Part shown: piece by piece, positions 1-12,900 of the stretch | Layout of the letters: each line of letters opens with the position of its first letter | How positions within the stretch are numbered: the stretch's first letter is position 1 | Origin: Ptiloglossa arizonensis | Taxonomy: Eukaryota; Arthropoda; Insecta; Hymenoptera; Colletidae | Assembly: GCF_051014685.1 (NCBI RefSeq) | Contig: NW_027478877.1 | Coordinates: forward strand, 248,001 to 312,000 | Direction: 5' to 3' | Length of the DNA: 64,000 bases | Notes under the pieces: generated by a model | The model's database searches: none | The model's input: the letters and a program-made list of their open reading frames with translations, nothing else | Told to the model about the DNA's origin: nothing | Made by a program: the position numbers and the translations under genes

Positions 1-525
1 CAACGGTATGAGTAGTTTTCCCCTAGGCCGTTCTAGTTATTCGTTTCGAGCATCAGAACTAAGAAAATTTGGAGTTTCTCAAGCGTTTCTTACCTCAAAA
101 CTGCCATATCTCGCGAACGGATTGACCAATCCGCAAAATTTCTCTTGCATCTGGAAGTAGAAACTCGCCCCATTACAACGGTATGAGTAGTTTTCCCCTA
201 GGCCGTTCTAGTTATTCGTTTCGAGCATCAGGACTACGAAGATTTGGAGTTTCTCAAGCGTTTCTTACCTCAAAACTGCCATATCTCGCGAACGGATTGA
301 CCAATCCGCAAAGTTTCTGTTGCATCTGAAAGTAGAAACTCGCCCCAATACAACGGTATGAGTAGTTTTCCCCTAGGCCGTTCTAGATATTCGTTTCGAG
401 CATCAGAACTAAGAAAATTTGGAGTTTCTCAAGCGTTTCTTACCTCAAAACTGCCATATCTCGCGAACGGATTGACCAATCCGCAAAGTTTCTGTTGCAT
501 CTGAAAGTAGAAACTCGCCCCATTA
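1..525. repeat. Three-monomer segment duplicated at 8576-9100
   Basis: Monomer 1 carries the combination aaaatttctcttgc and ctggaagtag, monomer 2 acgaagattt and ccaatac, and monomer 3 ttctagatattcg. The same ordered combination occurs at 8576, 8751 and 8926, exactly 49 monomers away (8575 bp). The ctggaag change appears nowhere else that I noticed, so the two segments share recent ancestry. The copy may extend leftward out of the window. Confidence 0.85.
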
Positions 526-2800
526 CAACGGTATGAGTAGTTTTCCCCTAGGCCGTTCTAGTTATTCGTTTCGAGCATCAGAACTAAGAAAATTTGGAGT
601 TTCCCAAGCGTTTCTTACCTCAAAACTGCCATATCTCGCGAACGGATTGACCAATCCGCAAAGTTTCTGTTGCATCTGAAAGTAGAAACTCGCCCCATTA
701 CAACGGTATGAGTAGTTTTCCCCTAGGCCGTTCTAGTTATTCGTTTCGAGCATCAGAACTAAGAAAATTTGGAGTTTCTCAAGCGTTTCTTACCTCAAAA
801 CTGCCATATCTCGCGAACGGATTGACCAATCCGCAAAGTTTCTGTTGCATCTGAAAGTAGAAACTCGCCCCATTACAACGGTATGAGTAGTTTTCCCCTA
901 GGCCGTTCTAGTTATTCGTTTCGAGCATCAGAACTAAGAAAATTTGGAGTTTCTCAAGCGTTTCTTACCTCAAAACTGCCATATCTCGCGAACGGATTGA
1001 CCAATCCGCAAAGTTTCTGTTGCATCTGAAAGTAGAAACTCGCCCCATTACAACGGTATGAGTAGTTTTCCCCTAGGCCGTTCTAGTTATTCGTTTCGAG
1101 CATCAGAACTAAGAAAATTTGGAGTTTCTCAAGCGTTTCTTACCTCAAAACTGCCATATCTCGCGAACGGATTGACCAATCCGCAAAGTTGCTGTTGCAT
1201 CTGAAAGTAGAAACTCGCCCCAATACAACGGTATGAGTTGTTTTCCCCTAGGCCGTTCTAGTTATTCGTTTCGAGCATTAGAACTAAGAAAATTTGGAGT
1301 TTCTCAAGCGTTTCTTACCTCAAAACTGCCATATCTCGCGAACGGATTGACCAATCCGCAAAGTTTCTGTTGCATCTGAAAGTAGAAACTCGCCCCATTA
1401 CAACGGTATGAGTAGTTTTCCCCTAGGCCGTTCTAGTTATTCGTTTCGAGCATCAGAACTAAGAAAATTTGGAGTTTCTCAAGCGTTTCTTACCTCAAAA
1501 CTGCCATATCTCGCGAACGGATTGACCAATCCGCAAAGTTTCTGTTGCATCTGAAAGTAGAAACTCGCCCCATTACAACGGTATGAGTAGTTTTCCCCTA
1601 GGCCGTTCTAGTTATTCGTTTCGAGCATCAGAACTGCGAAAATTTGGAGTTTCTCAAGCGTTTCTTACCTCAAAACTGCCATATCTCGCGAACGGATTGA
1701 CCAATCCGCAAAGTTTCTGTTGCATCTGAAAGTAGAAACTCGCCCCATTACAACGGTATGAGTAGTTTTCCCCTAGGCCGTTCTAGTTATTCGTTTCGAG
1801 CATCAGAACTGCGAAAATTTGGAGTTTCTCAAGCGTTTCTTACCTCAAAACTGCCATATCTCGCGAACGGATTGACCAATCCGCAAAGTTTCTGTTGCAT
1901 CTGAAAGTAGAAACACGCCCCATTACAACGGTATGAGTAGTTTTCCCCTAGGCCGTTCTAGTTATTCGTTTCGAGCATCAGAACTGCGAAAATTGGGAGT
2001 TTCTCAAGCGTTTCTTACCTCAAAACTGCCATATCTCGCGAACGGATTGACCAATCCGCAAAGTTTCTGTTGCATCTGAAAGTAGAAACTCGCCCCATTA
2101 CAACGGTATGAGTAGTCTTCCCCTAGGCCGTTCTAGTTATTCGTTTCGAGCATCAGAACTAAGAAAATTTGGAGTTTCTCAAGCGTTTCTTACCTCAAAA
2201 CTGCCATATCTCGCGAACGGATTGACCAATCCGCAAAGTTTCTGTTGCATCTGAAAGTAGAAACTCGCCCCATTACAAAGGTATCAGTAGTTTTCCCCTA
2301 GGCCGTTCTAGTTATTCGTTTCGAGCATCAGAACTGCGAAAATTTGGAGTTTCTCAAGCGTTTCTTACCTCAAAACTGCCATGTCTCGCGAACGGATTGA
2401 CCAATCAGCAAAGTTTCTGTTGCATCTGAAAGTAGAAACTCGCCCCAATACAACGGTATGAGTAGTTTTCCCCTAGGCCGTTCTAGTTATTCGTTTCGAG
2501 CATCAGAACTAAGAAAATTTGGAGTTTCTCAAGCGTTTCTTACCTCAAAACTGCCATATCTCGCGAACGGATTGACCAATCCGCAAAGTTTCTGTTGCAT
2601 CTGAAAGTAGAAACTCGCCCCATTACAACGGTATGAGTAGTTTTCCCCTAGGCCGTTCTAGTTATTCGTTTCGAGCATCAGAACTGCGAAAATTTGGAGT
2701 TTCTCAAGCGTTTCTTACCTCAAAACTGCCATATCTCGCGAACGGATTGACCAATCCGCAAAGTTTCTGTTGCATCTGAAAGTAGAAACACGCCCCATTA

Positions 2801-2974
2801 CAACGGTATGAGTAGTTTTCCCTAGGCCGTTCTAGTTATTCGTTTCGAGCATCAGAACTGCGAAAATTGGGAGTTTCTCAAGCGTTTCTTACCTCAAAAC
2901 TGCCATATCTCGCGAACGGATTGACCAATCCGCAAAGTTTCTGTTGCATCTGAAAGTAGAAACTCGCCCCGTTA
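2801..2974. repeat. 174-bp monomer with 1-bp deletion
   Basis: The cytosine run before tagg has three C (2820-2822) instead of four, giving a 174-bp unit. It is the only such change in that run in the window. The next monomer starts at 2975. Confidence 0.95.
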
Positions 2975-4024
2975 CAACGGTATGAGTAGTCTTCCCCTAG
3001 GCCGTTCTAGTTATTCGTTTCGAGCATCAGAACTAAGAAAATTTGGAGTTTCTCAAGCGTTTCTTACCTCAAAACTGCCATATCTCGCGAACGGATTGAC
3101 CAATCCGCAAAGTTTCTGTTGCATCTGAAAGTAGAAACTCGCCCCATTACAACGGTATGAGTAGTTTTCCCCTAGGCCGTTCTAGTTATTCGTTTCGAGC
3201 ATCAGAACTAAGAAAATTTGGAGTTTCTCAAGCGTTTCTTACCTCAAAACTGCCATATCTCGCGAACGGATTGACCAATCCGCAAAGTTTCTGTTGCATC
3301 TGAAAGTAGAAACTCGCCCCATTACAACGGTATGAGTAGTTTTCCCCTAGGCCGTTCTAGTTATTCGTTTCGAGCATCAGAACTAAGAAAATTTGGAGTT
3401 TCTCAAGCGTTTCTTACCTCAAAACTGCCATATCTCGCGAACGGATTGACCAATCCGCAAAGTTGCTGTTGCATCTGAAAGTAGAAACTCGCCCCAATAC
3501 AACGGTATGAGTAGTTTTCCCCTAGGCCGTTCTAGTTATTCGTTTCGAGCATTAGAACTAAGAAAATTTGGAGTTTCTCAAGCGTTTCTTACCTCAAAAC
3601 TGCCATATCTCGCGAACGGATTGACCAATCCGCAAAGTTTCTGTTGCATCTGAAAGTAGAAACTCGCCCCATTACAACGGTATGAGTAGTTTTCCCCTAG
3701 GCCGTTCTAGTTATTCGTTTCGAGCATCAGAACTAAGAAAATTTGGAGTTTCTCAAGCGTTTCTTACCTCAAAACTGCCATATCTCGCGAACGGATTGAC
3801 CAATCCGCAAAGTTTCTGTTGCATCTGAAAGTAGAAACTCGCCCCATTACAACGGTATGAGTAGTTTTCCCCTAGGCCGTTCTAGTTATTCGTTTCGAGC
3901 ATCAGAACTAAGAAAATTTGGAGTTTCCCAAGCGTTTCTTACCTCAAAACTGCCATATCTCGCGAACGGATTGACCAATCCGCAAAGTTTCTGTTGCATC
4001 TGAAAGTAGAAACTCGCCCCATTA

Positions 4025-4199
4025 CAACGGTATGAGTAGTTTTCCCCTAGGCCGTTCTAGTTATTCGTTTCGAGCATCAGAACTAATAAAATTTGGAGTT
4101 TCTCAAACGTTTCTTACCTCAAAACTGCCATATCTCGCGAACGGATTGACCAATCCGCAAAGTTTCTGTTGCATCTGAAAGTAGAAACTCGCCCCATTA
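4025..4199. repeat. Monomer carrying a chance AATAAA hexamer
   Basis: A private change turns aactaagaaaat into aactaataaaat and creates AATAAA at 4085-4090. The same monomer has the tctcaaacg variant that is otherwise a marker of the last monomer in each unit of the neighbouring 8-monomer HOR (5499, 6904). There is no transcript context, so the hexamer is probably fortuitous. Confidence 0.6.
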
Positions 4200-5774
4200 C
4201 AAAGGTATGAGTAGTTTTCCCCTAGGCCGTTCTAGTTATTCGTTTCGAGCATCAGAACTGCGAAAATTTGGAGTTTCTCAAGCGTTTCTTACCTCAAAAC
4301 TGCCATATCTCGCGAACGGATTGACCAATCCGCAAAGTTTCTGTTGCATCTGAAAGTAGAAACACGCCCCATTACAACGGTATGAGTAGTTTTCCCCTAG
4401 GCCGTTCTAGTTATTCGTTTCGAGCATCAGAACTGCGAAAATTGGGAGTTTCTCAAGCGTTTCTTACCTCAAAACTGCCATATCTCGCGAACGGATTGAC
4501 CAATCCGCAAAGTTTCTGTTGCATCTGAAAGTAGAAACTCGCCCCATTACAACGGTATGAGTAGTCTTCCCCTAGGCCGTTCTAGTTATTCGTTTCGAGC
4601 ATCAGAACTAAGAAAATTTGGAGTTTCTCAAGCGTTTCTTACCTCAAAACTGCCATATCTCGCGAACGGATTGACCAATCCGCAAAGTTTCTGTTGCATC
4701 TGAAAGTAGAAACTCGCCCCATTACAAAGGTATCAGTAGTTTTCCCCTAGGCCGTTCTAGTTATTCGTTTCGAGCATCAGAACTGCGAAAATTTGGAGTT
4801 TCTCAAGCGTTTCTTACCTCAAAACTGCCATGTCTCGCGAACGGATTGACCAATCAGCAAAGTTTCTGTTGCATCTGAAAGTAGAAACTCGCCCCAATAC
4901 AACGGTATGAGTAGTTTTCCCCTAGGCCGTTCTAGTTATTCGTTTCGAGCATCAGAACTAAGAAAATTTGGAGTTTCTCAAGCGTTTCTTACCTCAAAAC
5001 TGCCATATCTCGCGAACGGATTGACCAATCCGCAAAGTTTCTGTTGCATCTGAAAGTAGAAACTCGCCCCATTACAACGGTATGAGTAGTTTTCCCCTAG
5101 GCCGTTCTAGTTATTCGTTTCGAGCATCAGAACTAAGAAAATTTGGAGTTTCTCAAGCGTTTCTTACCTCAAAACTGCCATATCTCGCGAACGGATTGAC
5201 CAATCCGCAAAGTTTCTGTTGCATCTGAAAGTAGAAACTCGCCCCATTACAACGGTATGAGTAGTTTTCCCCTAGGCCGTTCTAGTTATTCGTTTCGAGC
5301 ATCAGAACTAAGAAAATTTGGAGTTTCCCAAGCGTTTCTTACCTCAAAACTGCCATATCTCGCGAACGGATTGACCAATCCGCAAAGTTTCTGTTGCATC
5401 TGAAAGTAGAAACTCGCCCCATTACAACGGTATGAGTAGTTTTCCCCTAGGCCGTTCTAGTTATTCGTTTCGAGCATCAGAACTAAGAAAATTTGGAGTT
5501 TCTCAAACGTTTCTTACCTCAAAACTGCCATATCTCGCGAACGGATTGACCAATCCGCAAAGTTTCTGTTGCATCTGAAAGTAGAAACTCGCCCCATTAC
5601 AAAGGTATGAGTAGTTTTCCCCTAGGCCGTTCTAGTTATTCGTTTCGAGCATCAGAACTGCGAAAATTTGGAGTTTCTCAAGCGTTTCTTACCTCAAAAC
5701 TGCCATATCTCGCGAACGGATTGACCAATCCGCAAAGTTTCTGTTGCATCTGAAAGTAGAAACACGCCCCATTA

Positions 5775-5950
5775 CAACGGTATGAGTAGTTTTCCCCTAG
5801 GCCGTTCTAGTTATTCGTTTCGAGCATCAGAACTGCGAAAATTGTCGAGTTTCTCAAGCGTTTCTTACCTCAAAACTGCCATATCTCGCGAACGGATTGA
5901 CCAATCCGCAAAATTTCTGTTGCATCTGAAAGTAGAAACTCGCCCCATTA
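5775..5950. repeat. 176-bp monomer with 1-bp insertion
   Basis: Where its 8-monomer-HOR partners read attgggag, this copy reads attgtcgag (5841-5848), a net gain of one base. The change is absent from the homologous monomers at 4375 and 7176, so it arose after the HOR duplicated. Confidence 0.95.
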
Positions 5951-6125
5951 CAACGGTATGAGTAGTCTTCCCCTAGGCCGTTCTAGTTATTCGTTTCGAG
6001 CATCAGAACTAAGAAAATTTGGAGTTTCTCAAGCGTTTCTTACCTCAAAACTGCCATGTCTCGCGAACGGATTGACCAATCAGCAAAGTTTCTGTTGCAT
6101 CTGAAAGTAGAAACTCGCCCCATTA
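5951..6125. repeat. Monomer with a probable gene-conversion tract
   Basis: This third monomer of HOR unit 2 keeps its diagnostic gtagtcttcc and aagaaaattt. It also carries catgtctcg and caatcagc, which in unit 1 belong only to the following monomer (4725). The neighbour at 6126 also has both. The simplest reading is transfer of about 30 bp or more between adjacent monomers. Confidence 0.7.
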
Positions 6126-7700
6126 CAAAGGTATCAGTAGTTTTCCCCTAGGCCGTTCTAGTTATTCGTTTCGAGCATCAGAACTGCGAAAATTTGGAGT
6201 TTCTCAAGCGTTTCTTACCTCAAAACTGCCATGTCTCGCGAACGGATTGACCAATCAGCAAAGTTTCTGTTGCATCTGAAAGTAGAAACTCGCCCCAATA
6301 CAACGGTATGAGTAGTTTTCCCCTAGGCCGTTCTAGTTATTCGTTTCGAGCATCAGAACTAAGAAAATTTGGAGTTTCTCAAGCGTTTCTTACCTCAAAA
6401 CTGCCATATCTCGCGAACGGATTGACCAATCCGCAAAGTTTCTGTTGCATCTGAAAGTAGAAACTCGCCCCATTACAACGGTATGAGTAGTTTTCCCCTA
6501 GGCCGTTCTAGTTATTCGTTTCGAGCATCAGAACTAAGAAAATTTGGAGTTTCTCAAGCGTTTCTTACCTCAAAACTGCCATATCTCGCGAACGGATTGA
6601 CCAATCCGCAAAGTTTCTGTTGCATCTGAAAGTAGAAACTCGCCCCATTACAACGGTATGAGTAGTTTTCCCCTAGGCCGTTCTAGTTATTCGTTTCGAG
6701 CATCAGAACTAAGAAAATTTGGAGTTTCCCAAGCGTTTCTTACCTCAAAACTGCCATATCTCGCGAACGGATTGACCAATCCGCAAAGCTTCTGTTGCAT
6801 CTGAAAGTAGAAACTCGCCCCATTACAACGGTATGAGTAGTTTTCCCCTAGGCCGTTCTAGTTATTCGTTTCGAGCATCAGAACTAAGAAAATTTGGAGT
6901 TTCTCAAACGTTTCTTACCTCAAAACTGCCATATCTCGCGAACGGATTGACCAATCCGCAAAGTTTCTGTTGCATCTGAAAGTAGAAACTCGCCCCATTA
7001 CAAAGGTATGAGTAGTTTTCCCCTAGGCCGTTCTAGTTATTCGTTTCGAGCATCAGAACTGCGAAAATTTGGAGTTTCTCAAGCGTTTCTTACCTCAAAA
7101 CTGCCATATCTCGCGAACGGATTGACCAATCCGCAAAGTTTCTGTTGCATCTGAAAGTAGAAACACGCCCCATTACAACGGTATGAGTAGTTTTCCCCTA
7201 GGCCGTTCTAGTTATTCGTTTCGAGCATCAGAACTGCGAAAATTGGGAGTTTCTCAAGCGTTTCTTACCTCAAAACTGCCATATCTCGCGAACGGATTGA
7301 CCAATCCGCAAAGTTTCTGTTGCATCTGAAAGTAGAAACTCGCCCCATTACAACGGTATGAGTAGTCTTCCCCTAGGCCGTTCTAGTTATTCGTTTCGAG
7401 CATCAGAACTGCGAAAATTTGGAGTTTCTCAAGCGTTTCTTACCTCAAAACTGCCATATCTCGCGAACGGATTGACCAATCCGCAAAGTTTCTGTTGCAT
7501 CTGAAAGTAGAAACTCGCCCCATTACAAAGGTATCAGTAGTTTTCCCCTAGGCCGTTCTAGTTATTCGTTTCGAGCATCAGAACTGCGAAAATTTGGAGT
7601 TTCTCAAGCGTTTCTTACCTCAAAACTGCCATGTCTCGCGAACGGATTGACCAATCAGCAAAGTTTCTGTTGCATCTGAAAGTAGAAACTCGACCTATTA

Positions 7701-9975
7701 CAACGGTATGAGTAGTTTTCCCTTAGGCCGTTCTAGTTATTCGTTTCGAGCATCAGAACTACGAAGATTTGGAGTTTCTCAAGCGTTTCTTACCTCAAAA
7801 CTGCCATATCTCGCGAACGGATTGACCAATCCGCAAAGTTTCTGTTGCATCTGAAAGTAGAAACTCGCCCCATTACAACGGTATGAGTAGTTTTCCCCTA
7901 GGCCGTTCTAGTTATTCGTTTCGAGCATCAGAACTACGAAGATTTGGAGTTTCTCAAGCGTTTCTTACCTCAAAACTGCCATATCTCGCGAACGGATTGA
8001 CCAATCCGCAAAGTTTCTGTTGCATCTGAAAGTAGAAACTCGCCCCATTACAACGGTATGAGTAGTTTTCCCCTAGGCCGTTCTAGTTATTCGTTTCGAG
8101 CATCAGAACTAAGAAAATTTGGAGTTTCTCAAGCGTTTCTTACCTCAAAACTGCCATATCACGCGAACGGATTGACCAATCCGCAAAGTTTCTGTTGCAT
8201 CTGAAAGTAGAAACTCGCCCCATTACAACGGTATGAGTAGTTTTCCCCTAGGCCGTTCTAGTTATTCGTTTCGAGCATCAGAACTACGAAGATTTGGAGT
8301 TTCTCAAGCGTTTCTTACCTCAAAACTGCCATATCTCGCGAACGGATTGACCAATCCGCAAAGTTTCTGTTGCATCTGAAAGTAGAAACTCGCCCCATTA
8401 CAACGGTATGAGTAGTTTTCCCCTAGGCCGTTCTAGTTATTCGTTTCGAGCATCAGAACTGCGAAAATTGGGAGTTTCTCAAGCGTTTCTTACATCAAAA
8501 CTGCCATATCTCGCGAACGGATTGACCAATCCGCAAAGTTTCTGTTGCATCTGAAAGTAGAAACTCGCCCCATTACAACGGTATGAGTAGTTTTCCCCTA
8601 GGCCGTTCTAGTTATTCGTTTCGAGCATCAGAACTAAGAAAATTTGGAGTTTCTCAAGCGTTTCTTACCTCAAAACTGCCATATCTCGCGAACGGATTGA
8701 CCAATCCGCAAAATTTCTCTTGCATCTGGAAGTAGAAACTCGCCCCATTACAACGGTATGAGTAGTTTTCCCCTAGGCCGTTCTAGTTATTCGTTTCGAG
8801 CATCAGAACTACGAAGATTTGGAGTTTCTCAAGCGTTTCTTACCTCAAAACTGCCATATCTCGCGAACGGATTGACCAATCCGCAAAGTTTCTGTTGCAT
8901 CTGAAAGTAGAAACTCGCCCCAATACAACGGTATGAGTAGTTTTCCCCTAGGCCGTTCTAGATATTCGTTTCGAGCATCAGAACTAAGAAAATTTGGAGT
9001 TTCTCAAGCGTTTCTTACCTCAAAACTGCCATATCTCGCGAACGGATTGACCAATCCGCAAAGTTTCTGTTGCATCTGAAAGTAGAAACTCGCCCCATTA
9101 CAACGGTATGAGTAGTTTTCCCCTAGGCCGTTCTAGTTATTCGTTTCGAGCATCAGAACTAAGAAAATTTGGAGTTTCTCAAGCGTTTCTTACCTCAAAA
9201 CTGCCATATCTCGCGAACGGATTGACCAATCCGCAAAGTTTCTGTTGCATCTGAAAGTAGAAACTCGCCCCAATACAACGGTATGAGTAGTTTTCCCCTA
9301 GGCCGTTCTAGTTATTCGTTTCGAGCATCAGAACTAAGAAAATTTGGAGTTTCTCAAGCGTTTCTTACCTCAAAACTGCCATATCTCGCGAACGGATTGA
9401 CCAATCCGCAAAGTTTCTGTTGCATCTGAAAGTAGAAACTCACCCCAATACAACGGTATGAGTAGTTTTCCCCTAGGCCGTTCTAGTTATTCGTTTCGAG
9501 CATCAGAACTAAGAAAATTTGGAGTTTCTCAAGCGTTTCTTACCTCAAAACTGCCATATCTCGCGAACGGATTGACCAATCCGCAAAGTTTCTGTTGCAT
9601 CTGAAAGTAGAAACTCGCCCCATTACAACGGTATGAGTAGTTTTCCCCTAGGCCGTTCTAGTTATTCGTTTCGAGCATCAGAACTAAGAAAATTTGGAGT
9701 TTCTCAAGCGTTTCTTACCTCAAAACTGCCATATCTCGCGAACGGATTGACCAATCCGCAAAGTTTCTGTTGCATCTGAAAGTAGAAACTCGCCCCATTA
9801 CAACGGTATGAGTAGTTTTCCCCTAGGCCGTTCTAGTTATTCGTTTCGAGCATCAGAACTGCGAAAATTTGGAGTTTCTCAAGCGTTTCTTACCTCAAAA
9901 CTGCCATATCTCGCGAACGGATTGACCAATCCGCAAAGTTTCTGTTGCATCTGAAAGTAGAAACTCGCCCCATTA
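7701..9975. repeat. Satellite region 1b, monomers 45-57
   Basis: Mixed aagaaaattt, acgaagattt and gcgaaaattggg copies without a clear HOR, and no gene. The joint at 7690-7760 carries gacctattac, cccttagg and acgaagattt, a combination otherwise seen only at 43916, 54591 and 55116. Other private changes are atcacgcg (8159) and actcacccc (9440). Confidence 0.85.
8576..9100. repeat. Second copy of the 1-525 three-monomer segment
   Basis: This segment carries the same private substitutions in the same order as monomers 1-3, including ctggaagtag and ttctagatattcg. One difference is that monomer 2 has catcaggact where this copy has catcagaact. Downstream of 9100 the two sequences part: monomer 4 has tttcccaag, monomer 53 does not. 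Confidence 0.85.
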
Positions 9976-12900
9976 CAACGGAATGAGTAGTTTTCCCCTA
10001 GGCCGTTCTAGTTATTCGTTTCGAGCATCAGAACTGCGAAAATTGGGAGTTTCTCAAGCGTTTCTTACCTCAAAACTGCCATGTCTCGCGAACGGATTGA
10101 CCAATCCGCAAAGTTTCTGTTGCATCTGAAAGTAGAAACTCGCCCCATTACAACGGTATGAGTAGTTTTCCCCTAGGCCGTTCTAGTTATTCGTTTCGAG
10201 CATCAGAACTGCGAAAATTGGGAGTTTCTCAAGCGTTTCTTACCTCAAAACTGCCATATCTCGCGAACGGATTGACCAATCCGCAAAGTTTCTGTTGCAT
10301 CTGAAAGTAGAAACTCGCCCCATTACAACGGTATGAGTAGTTTTCCCCTAGGCCGTTCTAGTTATTCGTTTCGAGCATCAGAACTGCGAAAATTGGGAGT
10401 TTCTCAAGCGTTTCTTACCTCAAAACTGCCATATCTCGCGAACGGATTGACCAATCCGCAAAGTTTCTGTTGCATCTGAAAGTAGAAACTCGCCCCATTA
10501 CAACGGTATGAGTAGTTTTCCCCTAGGCCGTTCTAGTTATTCGTTTCGAGCATCAGAACTAAGAAAATTTGGAGTTTCTCAAGCGTTTCTTACCTCAAAA
10601 CTGCCATATCTCGTGAACGGATTGACCAATCCGCAAAGTTTCTGTTGCATCTGAAAGTAGAAACTCGCCCCATTACAAAGGTATGAGTAGTTTTCCCCTA
10701 GGCCGTTCTAGTTATTCGTTTCGAGCATCAGAACTGCGAAAATTTGGAGTTTCTCAAGCGTTTCTTACCTCAAAACTGCCATATCTCGCGAACGGATTGA
10801 CCAATCCGCAAAGTTTCTGTTGCATCTGAAAGTAGAAACACGCCCCATTACAACGGTATGAGTAGTTTTCCCCTAGGCCGTTCTAGTTATTCGTTTCGAG
10901 CATCAGAACTGCGAAAATTGGGAGTTTCTCAAGCGTTTCTTACCTCAAAACTGCCGTATCTCGCGAACGGATTGACCAATCCGCAAAGTTTCTGTTGCAT
11001 CTGAAAGTAGAAACTCGCCCCATTACAACGGTATGAGTAGTTTTCCCCTAGGCCGTTCTAGTTATTCGTTTCGAGCATCAGAACTGCGAAAATTTGGAGT
11101 TTCTCAAGCGTTTCTTACCTCAAAACTGCCATATCTCGCGAACGGATTGACCAATCCGCAAAGTTTCTGTTGCATCTGAAAGTAGAAACTCGCCCCATTA
11201 CAAAGGTATGAGTAGTTTTCCCCTAGGCCGTTCTAGTTATTCGTTTCGAGCATCAGAACTGCGAAAATTTGGAGTTTCTCAAGCGTTTCTTACCTCAAAA
11301 CTTCCATATCTCGCGAACGGATTGACCAATCCGCAAAGTTTCTGTTGCATCTGAAAGTAGAAACTCGCCCCATTACAACGGTATGAGTAGTTTTCCCCTA
11401 GGCTGTTCTAGTTATTCGTTTCGAGCATCGAACTAAGAAAATTTGGAGTTTCTCAAGCGTTTCTTACCTCAAAACTGCTATATCTCGTGAACGGATTGAC
11501 CAATCCGCAAAGTTTCTGTTGCATCTGAAAGTAGAAACTAGCCCCATTACAAAGGTATGAGTAGTTTTCCCCTAGGCCGTTCTAGTTATTCGTTTCGAGC
11601 ATCAGAACAAAGAAAATTGGGAGTTTCTCAAGCGTTTCTTACCTCAAAACTGCCACATCTCGCGAACGGATTGACCAATCCGCAAAGTTTCTGTTGCATC
11701 TGAAAGTAGAAACTCGCCCCATTACAACGGTATGAGTAGTTTTCCCCTAGGCCGTTCTAGTTATTCGTTTCGAGCATCAGAACTGCGAAAATTTGGAGTT
11801 TCTCAAGCGTTTCTTACCTCAAAACTGCCATATCTCGCGAACGGATTGACCAATCCGCAAAGTTTCTGTTGCATCTGAAAGTAGAAACTCGCCCCATTAC
11901 AACGGAATGAGTAGTTTTCCCCTAGGCCGTTCTAGTTATTCGTTTCGAGCATCAGAACTGCGAAAATTGGGAGTTTCTCAAGCGTTTCTTACCTCAAAAC
12001 TGCCATGTCTCGCGAACGGATTGACCAATCCGCAAAGTTTCTGTTGCATCTGAAAGTAGAAACTCGCCCCATTACAACGGTGTGAGTAGTTTTCCCCTAG
12101 GCCGTTCTAGTTATTCGTTTCGAGCATCAGAACTGCGAAAATTGGGAGTTTCTCAAGCGTTTCTTACCTCAAAACTGCCATATCTCGCGAACGGATTGAC
12201 CAATCCGCAAAGTTTCTGTTGCATCTGAAAGTAGAAACTCGCCCCATTACAACGGTATGAGTAGTTTTCCCCTAGCCCGTTCTAGTTATTCGTTTCGAGC
12301 ATCAGAACTGCGAAAATTGGGAGTTTCTCAAGCGTTTCTTACCTCAAAACTGCCATATCTCGCGAACGGATTGACCAATCCGCAAAGTTTCTGTTGCATC
12401 TGAAAGTAGAAACTCGCCCCATTACAACGGTATGAGTAGTTTTCCCCTAGGCCGTTCTAGTTATTCGTTTCGAGCATCAGAACTGCGAAAATTTGGAGTT
12501 TCTCAAGCGTTTCTTACCTCAAAACTGCCATATGTCGTGAACGGATTGACCAATCCGCAAAGTTTCTGTTGCATCTGAAAGTAGAAACTCGCCCCATTAC
12601 AAAGGTATGAGTAGTTTTCCCCTAGGCCGTTCTAGTTATTCGTTTCGAGCATCAGAACTGCGAAAATTTGGAGTTTCTCAAGCGTTTCTTACCTCAAAAC
12701 TGCCATATCTCGCGAACGGATTGACCAATCCGCAAAGTTTCTCTTGCATCTGAAAGTAGAAACACGCCCCATTACAACGGTATGAGTAGTTTTCCCCTAG
12801 GCCGTTCTAGTTATTCGTTTCGAGCATCAGAACTGCGAAAATTGGGAGTTTCTCAAGCGTTTCTTACCTCAAAACTGCCGTATCTCGCGAACGGATTGAC

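Larger units (their letters stand above)
1..4199. repeat. Satellite region 1a, aagaaaattt-rich monomers 1-24
   Basis: This stretch holds 24 monomers, dominated by the aagaaaattt type, and no gene. Internal duplications are visible. Monomers 6-9 (876-1575) reappear 13 monomers later at 3150-3849, sharing agttgctgt with aatac and the rare cattagaac. Monomers 11-13 (1751-2275: aaacacgcc, then attgggag, then gtagtcttcc) reappear five monomers later at 2626-3149. Monomer 14 (2276) carries the rare caaaggtatcag, catgtctcg and caatcagc changes together. Confidence 0.9.
4200..7700. repeat. 8-monomer HOR (about 1.4 kb), 2.5 units
   Basis: Units start at 4200, 5600 and 7001 (partial, ending 7700). The order of marker monomers is: caaagg with gcgaaaattt and aaacacg; attgggag; gtagtcttcc; caaaggtatcag with catgtctcg, caatcagc and aatac; two plain aagaaaattt copies; tttcccaag; tctcaaacg. 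Units 1 and 2 agree in all eight marker monomers. The half-units immediately left (3850-4199, tttcccaag then tctcaaacg) suggest that an earlier unit partly survives. Confidence 0.9.

Noticed and set aside
4085..4090. AATAAA polyadenylation signal
   Set aside because: It is a single private substitution in one of 365 monomers, with no gene upstream.
10676..10694. + strand splice donor in caaaggtatgag monomers
   Set aside because: aag then gtatgag is a fair donor, but it lies at an arbitrary place in many monomers with no matching exon-like open segment.
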